A stretch of DNA of 64,000 bases from Cordia subcordata (GCA_028554755.1 JAPTOF010000007.1:2140001-2204000); one strand, 5' to 3'; counted from the stretch's first letter, positions 12,624-25,400 are shown. Made by a program: numbers and translations. The notes: a model not told the origin generated them from the letters alone.

Positions 12624-13160
12624 TCTTATAGATACACTAAATAAAAGTATTATGTCGGAATAATTTTTAACTTCTAAACTATTTTAACACAAATAGTAAC
12701 CATTTAATCATTAGGAAAATTAATTATAAATACATTTCCAACTTTTAAATTGTTATAATTCATTTGTTTACGGCAAATTACTATAATACAATTCCTACTT
12801 TTTTACGTATTAATAAAACTAACTTATTTTTTTAAACTTTTAAATAATTATAATAATTTTTGATATTACATAAAAATTTAATAATATTAAATTAAAGTCA
12901 AAACCCGTGCACGGCACGGGTCCGTGTATTAATTTGACTATATTTGTAAAACATTAAGGGGTAATTTGAATATATTTGTGAGATATTGAAGATTAAAAAT
13001 TGAATACTTTCAAATAGTAGAGACTAATTTAAAAATATAAGAAAAAAATAGGGATTAATTGTAAAATGTTTTCTTCCCTTTTTAGAGATATATACCTAAA
13101 ACTAACTGGATTCACATAGCACATCACGACCCGGACAAAGTTTCTCTGGCAGCCGACTCG
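12624..13160. other. AT-rich DNA with Helitron-like hairpin and MITE arm
   Basis: At 12904-12922, ACCCGTGCACGGCACGGGT can form a hairpin like those near plant Helitron 3' ends, but no CTAG terminus follows closely. Positions about 12935-13070 match one arm of the fold-back repeat seen at 53.5-53.76 and 57.0-57.1 kb ('ACTAATTTAAAAATATAAG'). No gene is seen. Confidence 0.4.
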
Positions 13161-13235
13161 CAAACACTCTCTCCGCAAATTTTCTATCACAAATAGAGAC
13201 GCAATTTCGGTCTCAACATTAGAGACGAGGGATTT
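13161..13235. repeat. CACTA-like subterminal repeats upstream of the NLR
   Basis: This contains AGAGACG words. A 23-base stretch (13185-13207) is identical to 47996-48018, which there lies inside a CACTA terminal region just before the NLR pseudogene. It could be promoter sequence shared by the two gene copies or transposon subterminal sequence. Confidence 0.45.
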
Positions 13236-13324
13236 TGATATGGAAAATATCAAATTTGTTTTGAGGCAAAATTTTTAAAGTTTGATATGAAAACTAGATT
13301 CTTTTAAGGATTGATTGCTCCTTT

Positions 13325-13415
13325 GGCCGGTGGACCTGTTGGAAGAGTGGGGACAATTGCAGCCGTGGCTATCAAACGCGTTTTGTGGGACTCATGAGCA
13401 AAGAATTTTCTTCAG
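13325..13415 (+). pseudogene. Importin-alpha ARM exon remnant upstream of the NLR
   Basis: Translation gives AAVAI then, after a small indel, NAFCGTHEQ. This matches the importin-alpha phrase 'A.W.ISNATSGG.H.QIK' and the equivalent exon at 25133-25257 (PIANVTCGGTHEQIK). The DNA AAACGCGTTTTGTGG is also shared with 41965-41979. It is too short and damaged to function. Confidence 0.5.
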
Positions 13416-13629
13416 TCATTCTGTCTTCTAGTGCATGTCGGCCAAGACTATTTGGTAACATCAAGTCACGTGAAGTCATTTTGGACACAAAGTATCAAAC
13501 AACTGTCTATATCAAACATAAATTATTAAGAGAAGCCATGATGTTATTCAGCGTAACAAATTACGCGACCTTTCTTTTCATTCTGCAAACAAACAGCTTT
13601 GGAAAAAAAAAAAAACAAACAAACAAACC

Positions 13630-16443
13630 ATGGCGGCCGAGGCAGTCGTTTCTGGAGTGGTTGAGAAACTAACAGGTCTCTTAATCAAACAGGCGGCGGA
13701 GCAGATTGATCTGCTGACCGGCGTCGAAGAAAAGGTCCGCAAACTGGCCCACACATTTGAAAGCATTCACGCCGTGCTAGCTGATGCCGAACGGAAAAGC
13801 ATTGCTGAGGAAAGTGTGAAACTTTGGCTGCACAGACTCGAAGATGTAGCCTACGAAACCGATGACGTGTTAGACAAATGGCATTACTGGATTCTCAAAC
13901 AAGAAATTGATGTTAGGCCACCGGTATGCTCCTTCACACCCCCCTCTTGTTTTTGTTTCAAGCAAGTGGTTGTTCATCGCGAGATTGCTGTTAAAATAAA
14001 GGAGATCAATGCAAAATTGGATTTCATTGAAAAGGAAAAAGATAGATTTCGTCTTATTAGCAATAGCAGCAATAATGGTGTCACCACTAATTCACAAGAG
14101 TGGAAAAGAGGTCAAAGTACCTCGTTTGTTAATGAATCTGAGGTATTTGGTCGTGAAACTCATAAGAATAACCTAGTAAGCATGTTGTTGAATGACAAAA
14201 CAGATGCCGTGCAAATACTATCCTTACTAGGTACAGGAGGTGTAGGCAAAACAACCCTTACTCAGTTAGTATATAACGATGAACGAGTGAAGGGTCATTT
14301 TCAGGCAAGAGCATGGGTTTGTGTTTCAGAGGCTTTTGATGAGATTAGAGTTGCCAAAGCAATTCTAGATTCTCTAGGGTCGAGTTCACCAAATTCGAAT
14401 GAACTCGACTCGCTTTTGCACAAGATAAGCAATTCTATTTCTGGGAAAAAGTTCTTTCTTGTTTTGGATGATGTTTGGACAGAGGATGAGACGAAATGGG
14501 CATCGTTAAAAGCCTCCTTGAATCATGCTGCTCTCGGAAGCGTAATTTTATTGACCACAAGGAGCGAAGTAGTGGGAAGAGTTGCTGGTGTTACTTACCA
14601 AATCCTCTTAGACAAATTGTCTGAGCCACATAGCTGGTCGTTGTTTCATCGAGTAGCATTTTCTAGTCAAACTAATTATATCCAAGGTGAACGTGAGAAG
14701 CTGGAAAATATTGGTAGGCGAATTGCCAAAAAATGCAAAGGTTTGCCGCTAGCTTTAAGAATTATAGGCAGTTTCTTGCGTTATAAAAACACAATTGAGG
14801 AGTGGCAAAAGGTTATGGATAGTAACCTATGGGATTTGGAAGAAACAAAAAACAAGGTTTTTCCTCACCTAAATCTAAGTTACAATGAATTGCCCTCACC
14901 GTTGAGATCCTGCTTCTCATATTGTGCTGTCTTTCGTAAAAATCAGCTTATACAAGTTGATGATCTAGTTAAAATGTGGGCGGCACAAGGTTATCTCAAC
15001 TCGAGCAGAAGTGAGGAAGAGATTGAAGTTTATGGAAGGGAGTGTTTTGAGAATTTAGCTATGCGTTCTCTTTTTCAGGACTTTGACAGTGATGAATATG
15101 ACAAGATAAAATGCTGTAAAATGCATGATATAGTGCATGATTTTGCACAATATCTCAGAGAAAGAGAATGTTTAGCAATTGAAGGGGGAAAAACCACAAA
15201 ATTTTCTGAAAATCCATGCCATATAACCTGGTCAGGCGGTGAACAAGCTACTAACACTCTTTTTTGCTGTAAGCTGGGACAAGCTCGTAGTTTTTTTGCA
15301 AGTGGTGTGAAATTCGAGACACTTACAACTGTGCATCTATTGAATAACTTAAAAGTCGTTAAAATTTTAAGCTTATGTTTGACACACTTAGAGGAGCTCC
15401 CAAGTGAAATAGGGAATTTAATTCATTTGAGGTACTTGGACCTGAATCACAATCAACTTAAGGAGTTACCCAAGACTGTATATAACTTGTACAATTTGCA
15501 AACATTAAACTTATCTTATTGTGATCATCTTTTAGAGCTTCCACCAGGGATTGAAAAGTTGAAGAACTTGAGACATCTTATTACCACAGGATCTATGAAA
15601 TTTCCTGTGGGAATAAGGGAGTTAACAAATTTACGGACATTGTCTGACTTAGAAGTTGGAAATGACTACAATAAGTTAGGTTATCTGAAAAATCTAAATC
15701 AACTTCGAGAATCATTAAACATTGAGATAATGGATAATTTGTATGACATGGTGGATGTGCAAGATGCAAATCTCAGATCTAAAAAACACATCAAAAAGTT
15801 GCGTTTTAGATTTTATCGAGGTGTGACAATCGATGTAATGGAAGCTCTTGAACCACCTCCCAACTTACAGGAGTTAGCGTTATGTTCTTATAGAGGAACC
15901 CTCTTACCAAGATGGATAGCATCCCTTAACAATCTCGTAAAACTGGAGCTCTGGAGTTGCATCGAATTGACGTCTCTACACCCTTTAAGCATACTATCCT
16001 CCCTTGAAAAGCTTGAAATTTACTTTTTTTATCAATTGAAGTCCGTGGGTCCAGCATTTTGGGGAATAAAAGAGTCATTAACGTCACTAGCAATTGGATT
16101 CCCAAAGTTACTGGAGTTAAAATTCAGTGGGTGTCAAGAATGGGAGTACTGGGAAGACATAAGTCTTGAAGAAGAAAATGATATTGCCCCATTGATGCCT
16201 CACCTCTGTCGGCTAGTAATAAATCATTGCTCAAACCTTAAAGTTCTGCCATGTCGCCTCTTGCGTAAGGCGTTATCTTTGGAGAGCATTGAGCTTGATG
16301 GCCACAAATTCAACCCATCTAAGTTCTTATTCGTAGCTGAAACACTAGCAGAAGTAAAAATTGGACAACCGGAGCATCAAAGCTTAAGCACAAACGAGGA
16401 GGCTCAGGTATACTTAACCTTTAGTTCTTCTCTTTTTCCTTAA
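13630..16443 (+). CDS. CC-NB-ARC-LRR immune receptor (CNL); exon 1 of the fusion ends at 16407
   Basis: A 937-residue uninterrupted frame. The ATG at 13630 has strong context (AACCATGGCG), and the N-terminus MAAEAVVSGVVEKLTGLL looks like an Rx-type coiled coil, with an EDVID-like LEDVAYETDDVLD at residues 70-82. The NB-ARC domain has P-loop GTGGVGKTTL (201-210), Walker B FFLVLDDVW (275-283), RNBS-B ILLTTR (306-311), GLPLA (371-375), RNBS-D CFSYCAVF (from 428) and MHD (498-500). LRRs run from about 570 to 925. It resembles RGA-type receptors, which sense pathogen effectors in the cytoplasm or nucleus and trigger cell death. At 16408 a donor (CAG|GTATAC) follows codon 926, so the last 11 codons and stop would be intronic if it is spliced. 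Confidence 0.93.
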   Translation: MAAEAVVSGVVEKLTGLLIKQAAEQIDLLTGVEEKVRKLAHTFESIHAVLADAERKSIAEESVKLWLHRLEDVAYETDDVLDKWHYWILKQEIDVRPPVCSFTPPSCFCFKQVVVHREIAVKIKEINAKLDFIEKEKDRFRLISNSSNNGVTTNSQEWKRGQSTSFVNESEVFGRETHKNNLVSMLLNDKTDAVQILSLLGTGGVGKTTLTQLVYNDERVKGHFQARAWVCVSEAFDEIRVAKAILDSLGSSSPNSNELDSLLHKISNSISGKKFFLVLDDVWTEDETKWASLKASLNHAALGSVILLTTRSEVVGRVAGVTYQILLDKLSEPHSWSLFHRVAFSSQTNYIQGEREKLENIGRRIAKKCKGLPLALRIIGSFLRYKNTIEEWQKVMDSNLWDLEETKNKVFPHLNLSYNELPSPLRSCFSYCAVFRKNQLIQVDDLVKMWAAQGYLNSSRSEEEIEVYGRECFENLAMRSLFQDFDSDEYDKIKCCKMHDIVHDFAQYLRERECLAIEGGKTTKFSENPCHITWSGGEQATNTLFCCKLGQARSFFASGVKFETLTTVHLLNNLKVVKILSLCLTHLEELPSEIGNLIHLRYLDLNHNQLKELPKTVYNLYNLQTLNLSYCDHLLELPPGIEKLKNLRHLITTGSMKFPVGIRELTNLRTLSDLEVGNDYNKLGYLKNLNQLRESLNIEIMDNLYDMVDVQDANLRSKKHIKKLRFRFYRGVTIDVMEALEPPPNLQELALCSYRGTLLPRWIASLNNLVKLELWSCIELTSLHPLSILSSLEKLEIYFFYQLKSVGPAFWGIKESLTSLAIGFPKLLELKFSGCQEWEYWEDISLEEENDIAPLMPHLCRLVINHCSNLKVLPCRLLRKALSLESIELDGHKFNPSKFLFVAETLAEVKIGQPEHQSLSTNEEAQVYLTFSSSLFP

Positions 16444-19400
16444 TTCTTTTTACTACTATTAATTTTCGAAAACTTATATCGTGACAACGTGCACCTGTGG
16501 TTGTAAATGTACTGAACAAATAGCTTTTCAATACTGAAAAAATATGATCCGTAAATTTTATTGAACAAACATCTTATAAATATTAAACAAATAGTCTATT
16601 TATTCTGAATAAACATCTGTGGTTGTTCTCATAGGTAGATATTTGTTAATTTTATACTTGTCAACAGATATTGTCATTATCTGTGGAATTTATCAGACAA
16701 ACAGTTTTGAATACTGAACATATACTGAACAAATATCTGTGATTATTTTTATGTATAGATGTTTGTCAATTTTACATTTGTTAACAGATATTCTTATGAT
16801 TTGTGAATTTTACTGGACAAATAATTTATGAATACTGAATAAATAGTTTTTTTATTCTGAATAAATATCTATGACTGTTTTTATGTATAGATATTTCTAT
16901 GCATTTTGCTGGACAAATAGCTTATAAATACTGAATAAATAGTCTTTTACAACATGTTGTGTGCTCTTTCAGGTGCATGATATAATTTGTGTTAATTTTC
17001 TGTTGTTTATGTTTTGAAAATGTTAGTCATTGGAAAAAAAGTCGTACAATGTAATTAGAAAAGAATATTATTTTCAGTTTGACACACTGAAAAGGATAGA
17101 TTTTAATGGAACTTAATTTTAATCTAATTTTGGGCATTGCACAAATTTTCAACGGTAAGTTACTTTTTATGTTCACAAATTTTCAACAGTAAGTTACTTT
17201 TAAAGTTTTATTTTATTATATTTTTAAATGGTTAGATCATTCAAAAAGAAAACTACACATCTGGTTAAAAGAATTATTTGATTCCATTTGATATGTTTGT
17301 ATAAGTATTTAAAAAGAATACATTTAAAGAGAGCTTAATACTTTTCTTTAATCTCATGTATAATGTAACTTTTATTTTATACAGCAAACCGTTTTTTATA
17401 TTTTTTATATTTTGAAACTAGATTTTTGTGATTTTTTCTATTTGATTGAAAAAAATTCTATTAGATCATTTTGTTTATCTTTTCTAACTCCTTTTTTTTA
17501 AAAAAAAAAAAAATTTGCATACAACAAGAGTTGATTTTGCAAAATCTCTTGCACACAGGACAAGAAACATATCAAGATTTTGGTTGCCAGAGTTTGATTG
17601 AATGAATGAATATAGTTGAATGAGTGAATATGGGTAAAAACTAAAACCGGCCTTTTTGGGGAAAAATAACATACACACAATCAAGAAGGTTCCTCAAAAT
17701 GATCATACAATCACCCAATTTAGAATCAAAAGTGGTGATTTGAGCTCATGATTACCTTTTACATGATCATCAAATACGAAGCCAAACAAGATTTGTTCCT
17801 CCGTACTCCTTTCTTTTATGATTAAAACCTTTTTCTTTGAACATCTAATTCAATTCAATGATAAACAAAAACAGAATACCTATTTAAATTTCAAATCAAT
17901 ATGGAAAATCTTTTTAAGTGATATGTGTTGTTTTGGCCAAAATAATTTTTTCTGTGGGCTGCTTTTTAACAAAAGTTCATTACATATTTGGTAATGCCAT
18001 CAGGTTAAAGAAGCACGTCCAACACTACGACCTCTACTTTATTCAAAAGATGATGAGGAATTGTTTGGTTTGCTCCTGTTTCTCTCTCGTAATAAAAATG
18101 ACGAAATTCAAGCAGTGATTGAGGCTGGTCTTTATGAACCACTTGTGGATCTCCTCCGGTCAGTGGACAGTTACCAATTTTTTTGTTGTGGTCTTCATTT
18201 ACAGATATCATATTATCATTGATTGACTACATATATATTATAAAAAAATGTTATGAACTTTTAATGACGTAGACATCCATCTCCTTCCTTGCTCGAGCTC
18301 GCGTTGGATGCAATTATGCATATTGCGAAAGGAGATGATCTCCAAAAGCAGGTACCAAGGCTAACAGGCAATTTCAAGTTTCAAGTGTCTCATTTGCTTT
18401 TCTTTTAAAATTGTTTTTCCATATGTTGAATCCTCATCTTGGAGACTCCAGTGAAAAATGCCTTCCTCTTTAGTCTAATTTTGTACAGGTAAAAGTTATT
18501 TTTTTTCCATGAGTTTTAGCTTATATCTTGCACTCCCTCATCAAGTGTAATTCTCCGATGCCATCAAACTTTATCAAACAAAGTCTTACAGCAAAAAATA
18601 TTTTGTATTTATTTATTAAAGTAAAAAGTAAAATAATTTGATAAAATTATTTGACAAAAAAATCTACAATTAATTTGTTAATCATAAAATTATTATTCTT
18701 AAAATAAAAATAAAAATAAAAATACTTTATTCATAAAATTTTTGTTAACAAAAAGCTACTTTTTTTTATTTCATTTCTATTTATTTATTAAAGTAAAAAA
18801 AAAAGATAAAATAATTTGATAGAACCATTCAACAACAATCTACAATCAAATAAAAAATCAAAAATAAAATCAACTTCAAGATATACAAAATAGTCTATTG
18901 ATAAAAATTTTTTTCTTACCCACAAGATTTAAAGAGAAAAAATTAGATTCAATTTAAATTCTATCTTTTTTATATATTTATATACATTTCAAATCGAATC
19001 CAATCTAATCTACTTAAACTAATGCATATATTTTGGATGAACTAACTTTTTAGAATATTAAAATGAAAAGAAGAAATAGTTTATTGTATAAATTTTGTGT
19101 TATGCATTAAATTAAATAAATACTAAATTTAGATTGAAATCTATTTTTTTAATGCAAATATAGATACATGTATAAAACTAAAATACAATAACGATTTTAC
19201 TATAATAAGCTAACATTTAAAAAATAAAAATAAAAATAAAATCAACCGATAAATGCATAAAAAGATAAAAATGGCAAAATGTCATTAAATACAAGATATT
19301 GTTTGACAAGACTTAATGTAATGGGGGAAAATGGATAAAATTACAATTTTATGGGAGACTTTGGGATTTAAGTAGAAACTCATGGGAATAAATGGCATTC

Positions 19401-22400
19401 TCCCAATTTTGTACATACAAAAAAACCTTGGAAATTGATGACTTACTTGTGAAAGAAAAGTGGTGAATTGTGTGAATTCTCTAATTATTGTTAATGAGTA
19501 TGCGTAGGCGATATATAGGACCATGTCAACCTTTTAGTTATCTCTATCTGACATGTTCGTAATTTGTTTCGTCATTTTCAATATATCTTCTTAATTTGAG
19601 TGGAATTTTAAATAGATATTTTCTACTATACGTAGTGTCTCATAGACCATGGTGTACTTCCTCGCCTGCTGAGCTTATTCTTGACAAATAATCATCATCA
19701 AATCACGACATTTGCTTGCATAACTATTTCAAGAATAACAGATGGGAACAAAGACCAGATACAGGTAATCTGAAGGTGCCTTTCCACAATTCCATTTCTT
19801 TGAATGTATGCTACGCATCTCACCTTTTTTGTTGCTTCTCCTTCAGTGAGCAGTATTCTTCCATTTCCTCACATTTGTTTTATTGGTTTAGATTGCGATA
19901 TTGTGGCCCTGAGAGTATAGTTTTTTTTCCCTGAATACTTCAAGTTTTATCCATTTTTCTCAATACCGTGTTGAAAGATATTTTTCATTGTTTAATTGTT
20001 TATTTAGTTTAATTTTTTGTCTTATTTTGTTCATATTTTGAGATAAAGTTTTTGTAGTTTTCTATTTGATTTTACACTTATTGATTCAAAGATTTTTTTT
20101 TTGTCTATTAATTTTCTTTTTCTTTTTCTTTTTTAACCTTAAAAATAAAAAATAATTAAAATGTCTTTTAGATAAGTTTTTTGTTTGACAAAATTTGATA
20201 TCATATAAAAACATGAATAAAACTATAAAACCTCATAAATTGTTTGGGGTTTAATGTAAAACTCACAAGGGAAAATGTCATTCAATTACTGGCCCTTTCC
20301 TGGGTACAAGTAAAGGCTATCTTCTAGGTTACAATACATTGATTATGGCCCGTATTATTAGGCAAAAAGAAAAGCAAATCGCCTTATTAGCAAGCTACCT
20401 TGTTAACTTGTTACCATAATAGCACATAATTAATATGTTGCCTTATTTGAGTAGTATACTGTTTAAGAAACCTATGTGCTATAAATAGAAATTAGCACAT
20501 TTTATTATGTGTGAGAGAGATATCAAAGTGAGGAGCCTTGTAATATTTGCAATCAATAGTGGAATTGTTCTTTGCTGTCCGTGGACGCAGGCTTTAAGGC
20601 CGAACCACGTAAATTCTCTCATGTCGTTTTCTTTTTGCGTTCCTCATTTATGCGTGTTTTTCCTTAACAAACTGATATCAGAGCTTAGGTTTTTCTTTTC
20701 TGTTGCTTGAGGGAAAAGGAAAAATAAAAAACTCACTATGAAATCAAAATTACTCAAACCAAACAATACCTAACCAAACAAAGGTATTTGCTTGGTGAGT
20801 AATGCTCATGTGCTATTTGTGTTAAGTGTTAGTGCCTGGAGTGGAAGCTTATGTCGTCAAGTCATAGTTTATGTTTGGGTTTGAAGAACGGGCGAAGAAG
20901 ATAAAGTTAATGTGTTCTTCGGTTTGGTTTTGGGTATTCGAGTCTCTTTGTTTTTGGTGTTTGCATTTGGTTGGTGGAGCATTAAGCGTGGGTTGCAAAT
21001 CGAATTAGGGTAGAACCTTGTTCACGGGTTAGGTTCTTGGGTTGGGTCTTGGGATTGGGTCTAAAGCTTTGATTTTTTTTTTTTTGGGCTTGGGACTGAA
21101 GTCTAGGAGCAAAAAAGGGGAGAAAAAAGGGAAGAGCCAGTTTGACCGCGTTGACCAAGTAGACCAAGTTTTGACTAGGGTTGACTATTGACTGAGGGTT
21201 GACCAAGTTTGACCGCGTTGACCAAGTTTGACCAGAGCCTTACCCCACTTTTTTTGACGTGCTAAACCCGATTTTGGGCTCTGTTTTCTAGATTTTGCTT
21301 CGAAAGGCATTATTAGGGACGGTGTTGACTTTAACCAATAGGTTTGACTTTGACTAGTGTTGACCAAAGTTGACCAGGGGTGTTCATAAGGTTTTTCAAC
21401 GTGCTAAATCCGTTTTTCTGGTCCATTGAGCCAAGTTCTATCCCGAAGTGTAAGTTTTGAGCAAACGAAGATGTCCTCCATTGGTAGAAAGTTTGAAATC
21501 GATAAGTTTAACAGGAAAACGAGTTTTAGTCTACGGAGGACCAGATTCATGGCATTTATGACAATGCAAGTACTTTGGCAAGTCATTGAAGAAGTGATCC
21601 CAGAGAAGACGACACCTACAGTGAAACAAAAACTTGAAGCGAAAGCCTTAGTGCAATACACATGTCTGTGACGAATAAAGTATTGCTGTAGATTGCTAAA
21701 AAGATGACAGCAGTTGAGGCGTGGAATACTTTGGTGGAATTGTATGCATCAAAATATCTCACGAATCACCTCTACTTAAACGAAACGATTATGTCATCTT
21801 AGAATGAAAGAAGGTACGCCACTAAAACAACATCTTGATGAGTTTACGTCTTATGTTATTGCTTTGAAGGACGTGGGTGTTAAAATTCATGACGATGATC
21901 AAGCTATTATTCTATTATGCTCCTTACCGCCTTTATATATGAACTTTGTGGTCACTATGTTCTACAAGAGGGACAAAATTAGCTTTGAGGATTTGATTGC
22001 TTCGCTAAAATCAAAAGATCTTCAATATCCCCGGACATAGAGAAGAAGTTCCTGGGGAGTGTTTAGTGAGTAGGGGGAGATCAAAGAATAGAAGGGGATC
22101 TTCAAGTACAAAGAAAAGCAAGTCAAGGTCAAAATCAAGAGCAAGGAGACTTTACTGTTTCGAGTGTGATGAGAAGGGTGACATTAAGAAAGAATGTCCA
22201 AAGATGAAAAAAGGAAAGAAAAAGTTTGAGAATTCAGCAAATGTGGTGAAAAGTGCTGACAATGATGAAAAGAGCTTAGTAGTACTGAGGATGTTTTATC
22301 TGTGAGTGTGCTATAGTGGCATAATCAATTAATTCTTGATACACGTATGACATTTCATATGTGTCCTAGGCATGACTAGTTTACTTTTTACACTAAAAAA

Positions 22401-25400
22401 GAAGGGAAAGTCTTTCTAGGCAATGACCTCACGTTGAAGGTGGAGAGAATTGACATAATAAATATCAAGATGTTTGATAGTATTACAAGATCTCTCGAGT
22501 ATTGGCATGTACCAAAGCTAAATAAAAACTTGATTTTTCTTGGGTGTTTGGATTCTCATGGTACAAATTCCGGAGTGAGAACGGTGTTGTTAAAGTGCTA
22601 AAAGGTTCCATTGTACTCTTGAAAGAGAACTTAACTAGCGGCATGTATGTTCTTCAAGGTAATACAATTACAGGTGTTGCAATTGTTGCATCTGAGGAGA
22701 GTGATAATGACACCACACAATTATGGCACAATAGGTTGGGCCATATAAGCGAGAGGGGACTGACCGAGTTGAGCAAGAGGGATTTGCTTTGTGGACAAAT
22801 AACGAGAAAGTTTGAATTTTGTGAGCACTATATCTTTAGAAAGCAAACTAGGATGAAGTTCAACAAAGGGTAGTAGAATTCCAAAGCTACACTTGATTAC
22901 ATTCAATCTGATCTTCGGAGTCTGAACAAAGTTCCTTCCAAAAAGGGTGCCAATTACTACATCACTTTCATTTATGCATACTGTCGAATGGTGTGGGTGT
23001 ATTTCCTGAGAACTAAAGACGAGGCATTTCCAACATTTTTCAAGTGGAAAATGTTGATTGAGAAACAGACTGGTAAACAAATTAAGTGTTTTAGGACTGA
23101 CAATGGGTTAGAATATTGCAACAAGAGTTTGATGAGTTTTGCAAGAAAACACGGCATTGTGAGAACCGCACATGTGTAAGGACACCATAACAGAATGGAG
23201 TTGCAGAACGCATGAATAAAACTCTGTTGAAAAGAGCTCATTGTGTGCTCTCCCATTCTGGCTTGAGTCAAGACTTTTGGGCTGAAGCAGTTAACACGGC
23301 GTGCTACTTGGTGAATCGGTCTCCATCTACAGCTATTAGATATACAAAGAGTGTCTATAATAGTTGTGTGTGTCTCAAAAAGCTTCCAGATGGTTCGTAT
23401 ATGTACTTGTTATTGTATGTCGATGACATGCTTATTGCTGCTAAAAGCATGTCTACTATCGACGAATTAAAAAAGCAGCTGGGTGATGAATTTGAGATGA
23501 AAGATCTTGGAGCAGAAGATTCTTGGCATAGAAATTCACAGGGAGAGAAACACGGGAAAGCTGTTCTTGTCTCAGCAGATTTATGTTAAGAAGGTGCTGG
23601 AGTGTTTTGGGATGCATAAAGCAAAGCCTGTGGATACACCACTTACAGTTCATTTCAGATTGTCTGTAGATTTATCACCTAAAACCGAGGAAGAGGTAGA
23701 GCATATGTCTCATGTTCAATAGTCAACTGCTATTGGCAGCTTGATATATGCTATGATGTGCACTCATCTTGATACTTCACATGCAGTTAATGTTGTTAGC
23801 AGGTATATGGCATCGCCTAGGAAAGCACAATAGGACACAATGAGGTATTACTTCCCAAATCCAATTTATTCTGCCTTTTTGTTGGGGGTTGGTTCTTGTT
23901 TGTATCAAAGAATGACTTTGGTAATCAAATGATTGAACAACTAGGAGTAATTTACTTATGATACTTAGTTGACATTTATAAAACGTATCTTATTTTTTTG
24001 TTTTACACCTTATAACTCTTCCTTAGCCAGGCTTGGGCAAGATAATGAGATATTTGAGGGGCACCGTGAATGCAGGTTTGCCGTTTAGCAAGATGACTGA
24101 AGATTACATGAAATTGTTGGGTTATTGTGACTCAGACTTTACGAGTGATCTTGATAAGATGAGATCTTTGACAAATTGTGTGTTTACTCTCTCTCAGTGT
24201 ACTATTAGTAGGAAAGGGACATTTATCAATTGAAAAATGACATTACAATCTACTATGACATTGTCAACAATTGAGGCAGGGTACATGACGATTACAGAAG
24301 CTGTTAAAGAGGCCATACGGTTGCAAGGCTTGGTTCGTAATCTTAGACTACAGTAGGATCAGAGTACAATCTTTTGTGATAGTCAGAGTGTATTCATCTA
24401 ACAACAATCAGATGTATTATGAGAGGACTAAACATATTGATGTCAGATATCACTTTATCAGATATGTTATATCACAAGGGATCATATCGACGCAGAAGAT
24501 TACTACCCATGAGAATCCAACAAATACGATGGCTAAGGTGCTTCTAGTCAATAAGTTCAAGCATTGTTTGGACTTTGTTGCTATTTGCGGTACGGAGCAT
24601 TAATCCCTTAGAGGCATTTAGCAATAGGGGTGATGGTGTGTTAATTACAGTGAATACGTGCTAAGGTCGAGATTTGTTGATTGTGGCATATATTCTTGGG
24701 CAACAAGAAGAGAAAATTTTCTTATTAGCAAGTTACCTTGTTAACTTGTTACTATAATAGCACATAATTAATATGTTGCGTTATTTGAGTAGTATACTTT
24801 TTAGGAAACCTGTGTAATATAAATAGGGGCTAGCACATTGTATTATGTGCAGGAGAGAGACCAAAGTGAGGAACCTTGTAATATTCCCAATCAATAGTGG
24901 AATTGTTCTCTATTGTTTGTGGACGTAGGCTTCTAAGGCTGAACCATGTATATTCTCTCGTGTCTTTTTCTTCTTGTGTTACGTTATTCGTTTGTGTGTG
25001 TTTTTCCCTAACACAATATTTCATGTCAATATAATGCATGGAGGTTCTTTGCTTGTTTGCTCTTCTTGTTCTGCTTCATTTTGGATTACTATAATATTGC
25101 ATGTTGATGCTCACTCCCTCTATTCTAATTAGGCTGTCATTAACGCTGGACTAATTGCCACCCTGCTTGATCAATTTTCTCAAGATAGAATTACTTCGAT
25201 TGATGCGGGTTGGCCTATCGCAAATGTGACTTGTGGTGGTACTCATGAGCAAATAAAGTATTATACTTTCTTCTTCCATCTCCGTCATTAACTTGAAGTT
25301 TATGGATGTCAAATTCATTCATGTTTTTTCTGCATTGTGGATGACAGGTTCCTGGTAAGTCAAGGCTGTGTAAACCCACTATGTCATGCACTTTACTCTT

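Larger units (their letters stand above)
20337..25013 (+). mobile_element. Ty1/copia element B, inserted in intron 4 of the fusion gene
   Basis: LTRs lie at 20337-20669 and 24675-25013, flanked by the perfect 5-bp target duplication CAATA (20332-20336, 25014-25018). The primer-binding site TGATATCAGAGC follows the 5' LTR, and a purine-rich GGTCGAGATT precedes the 3' LTR. Gag, protease, integrase, reverse transcriptase and RNase H text appear in copia order, but with stops, frameshifts, a large internal deletion at about 23336 and extra sequence at about 23845-24030. It is the same family as copia C and clearly more decayed. It has the same orientation as the host gene. Confidence 0.95.

Noticed and set aside
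12904..12922. A bacterial-style terminator or operator from the ACCCGTGCACGGCACGGGT palindrome
   Set aside because: The window is plant nuclear DNA; the hairpin resembles Helitron ends, and no T-run terminator context is relevant.
16408..16443. Taking the 16443 stop as the only end of the receptor gene
   Set aside because: A consensus donor precedes it, and in-phase ARM exons follow in both copies; the 937-aa form is kept as a possible isoform only.
17484..17684. Two overlapping minus-strand frames in intron 1
   Set aside because: Low-complexity, Phe/Lys-rich at the poly-A tract, and not conserved in copy 2.
23845..24030. A small GT-AG intron inside copia B
   Set aside because: The ends fit GT-AG, but removing it leaves extra bases relative to copia C; an insertion or rearrangement is simpler.
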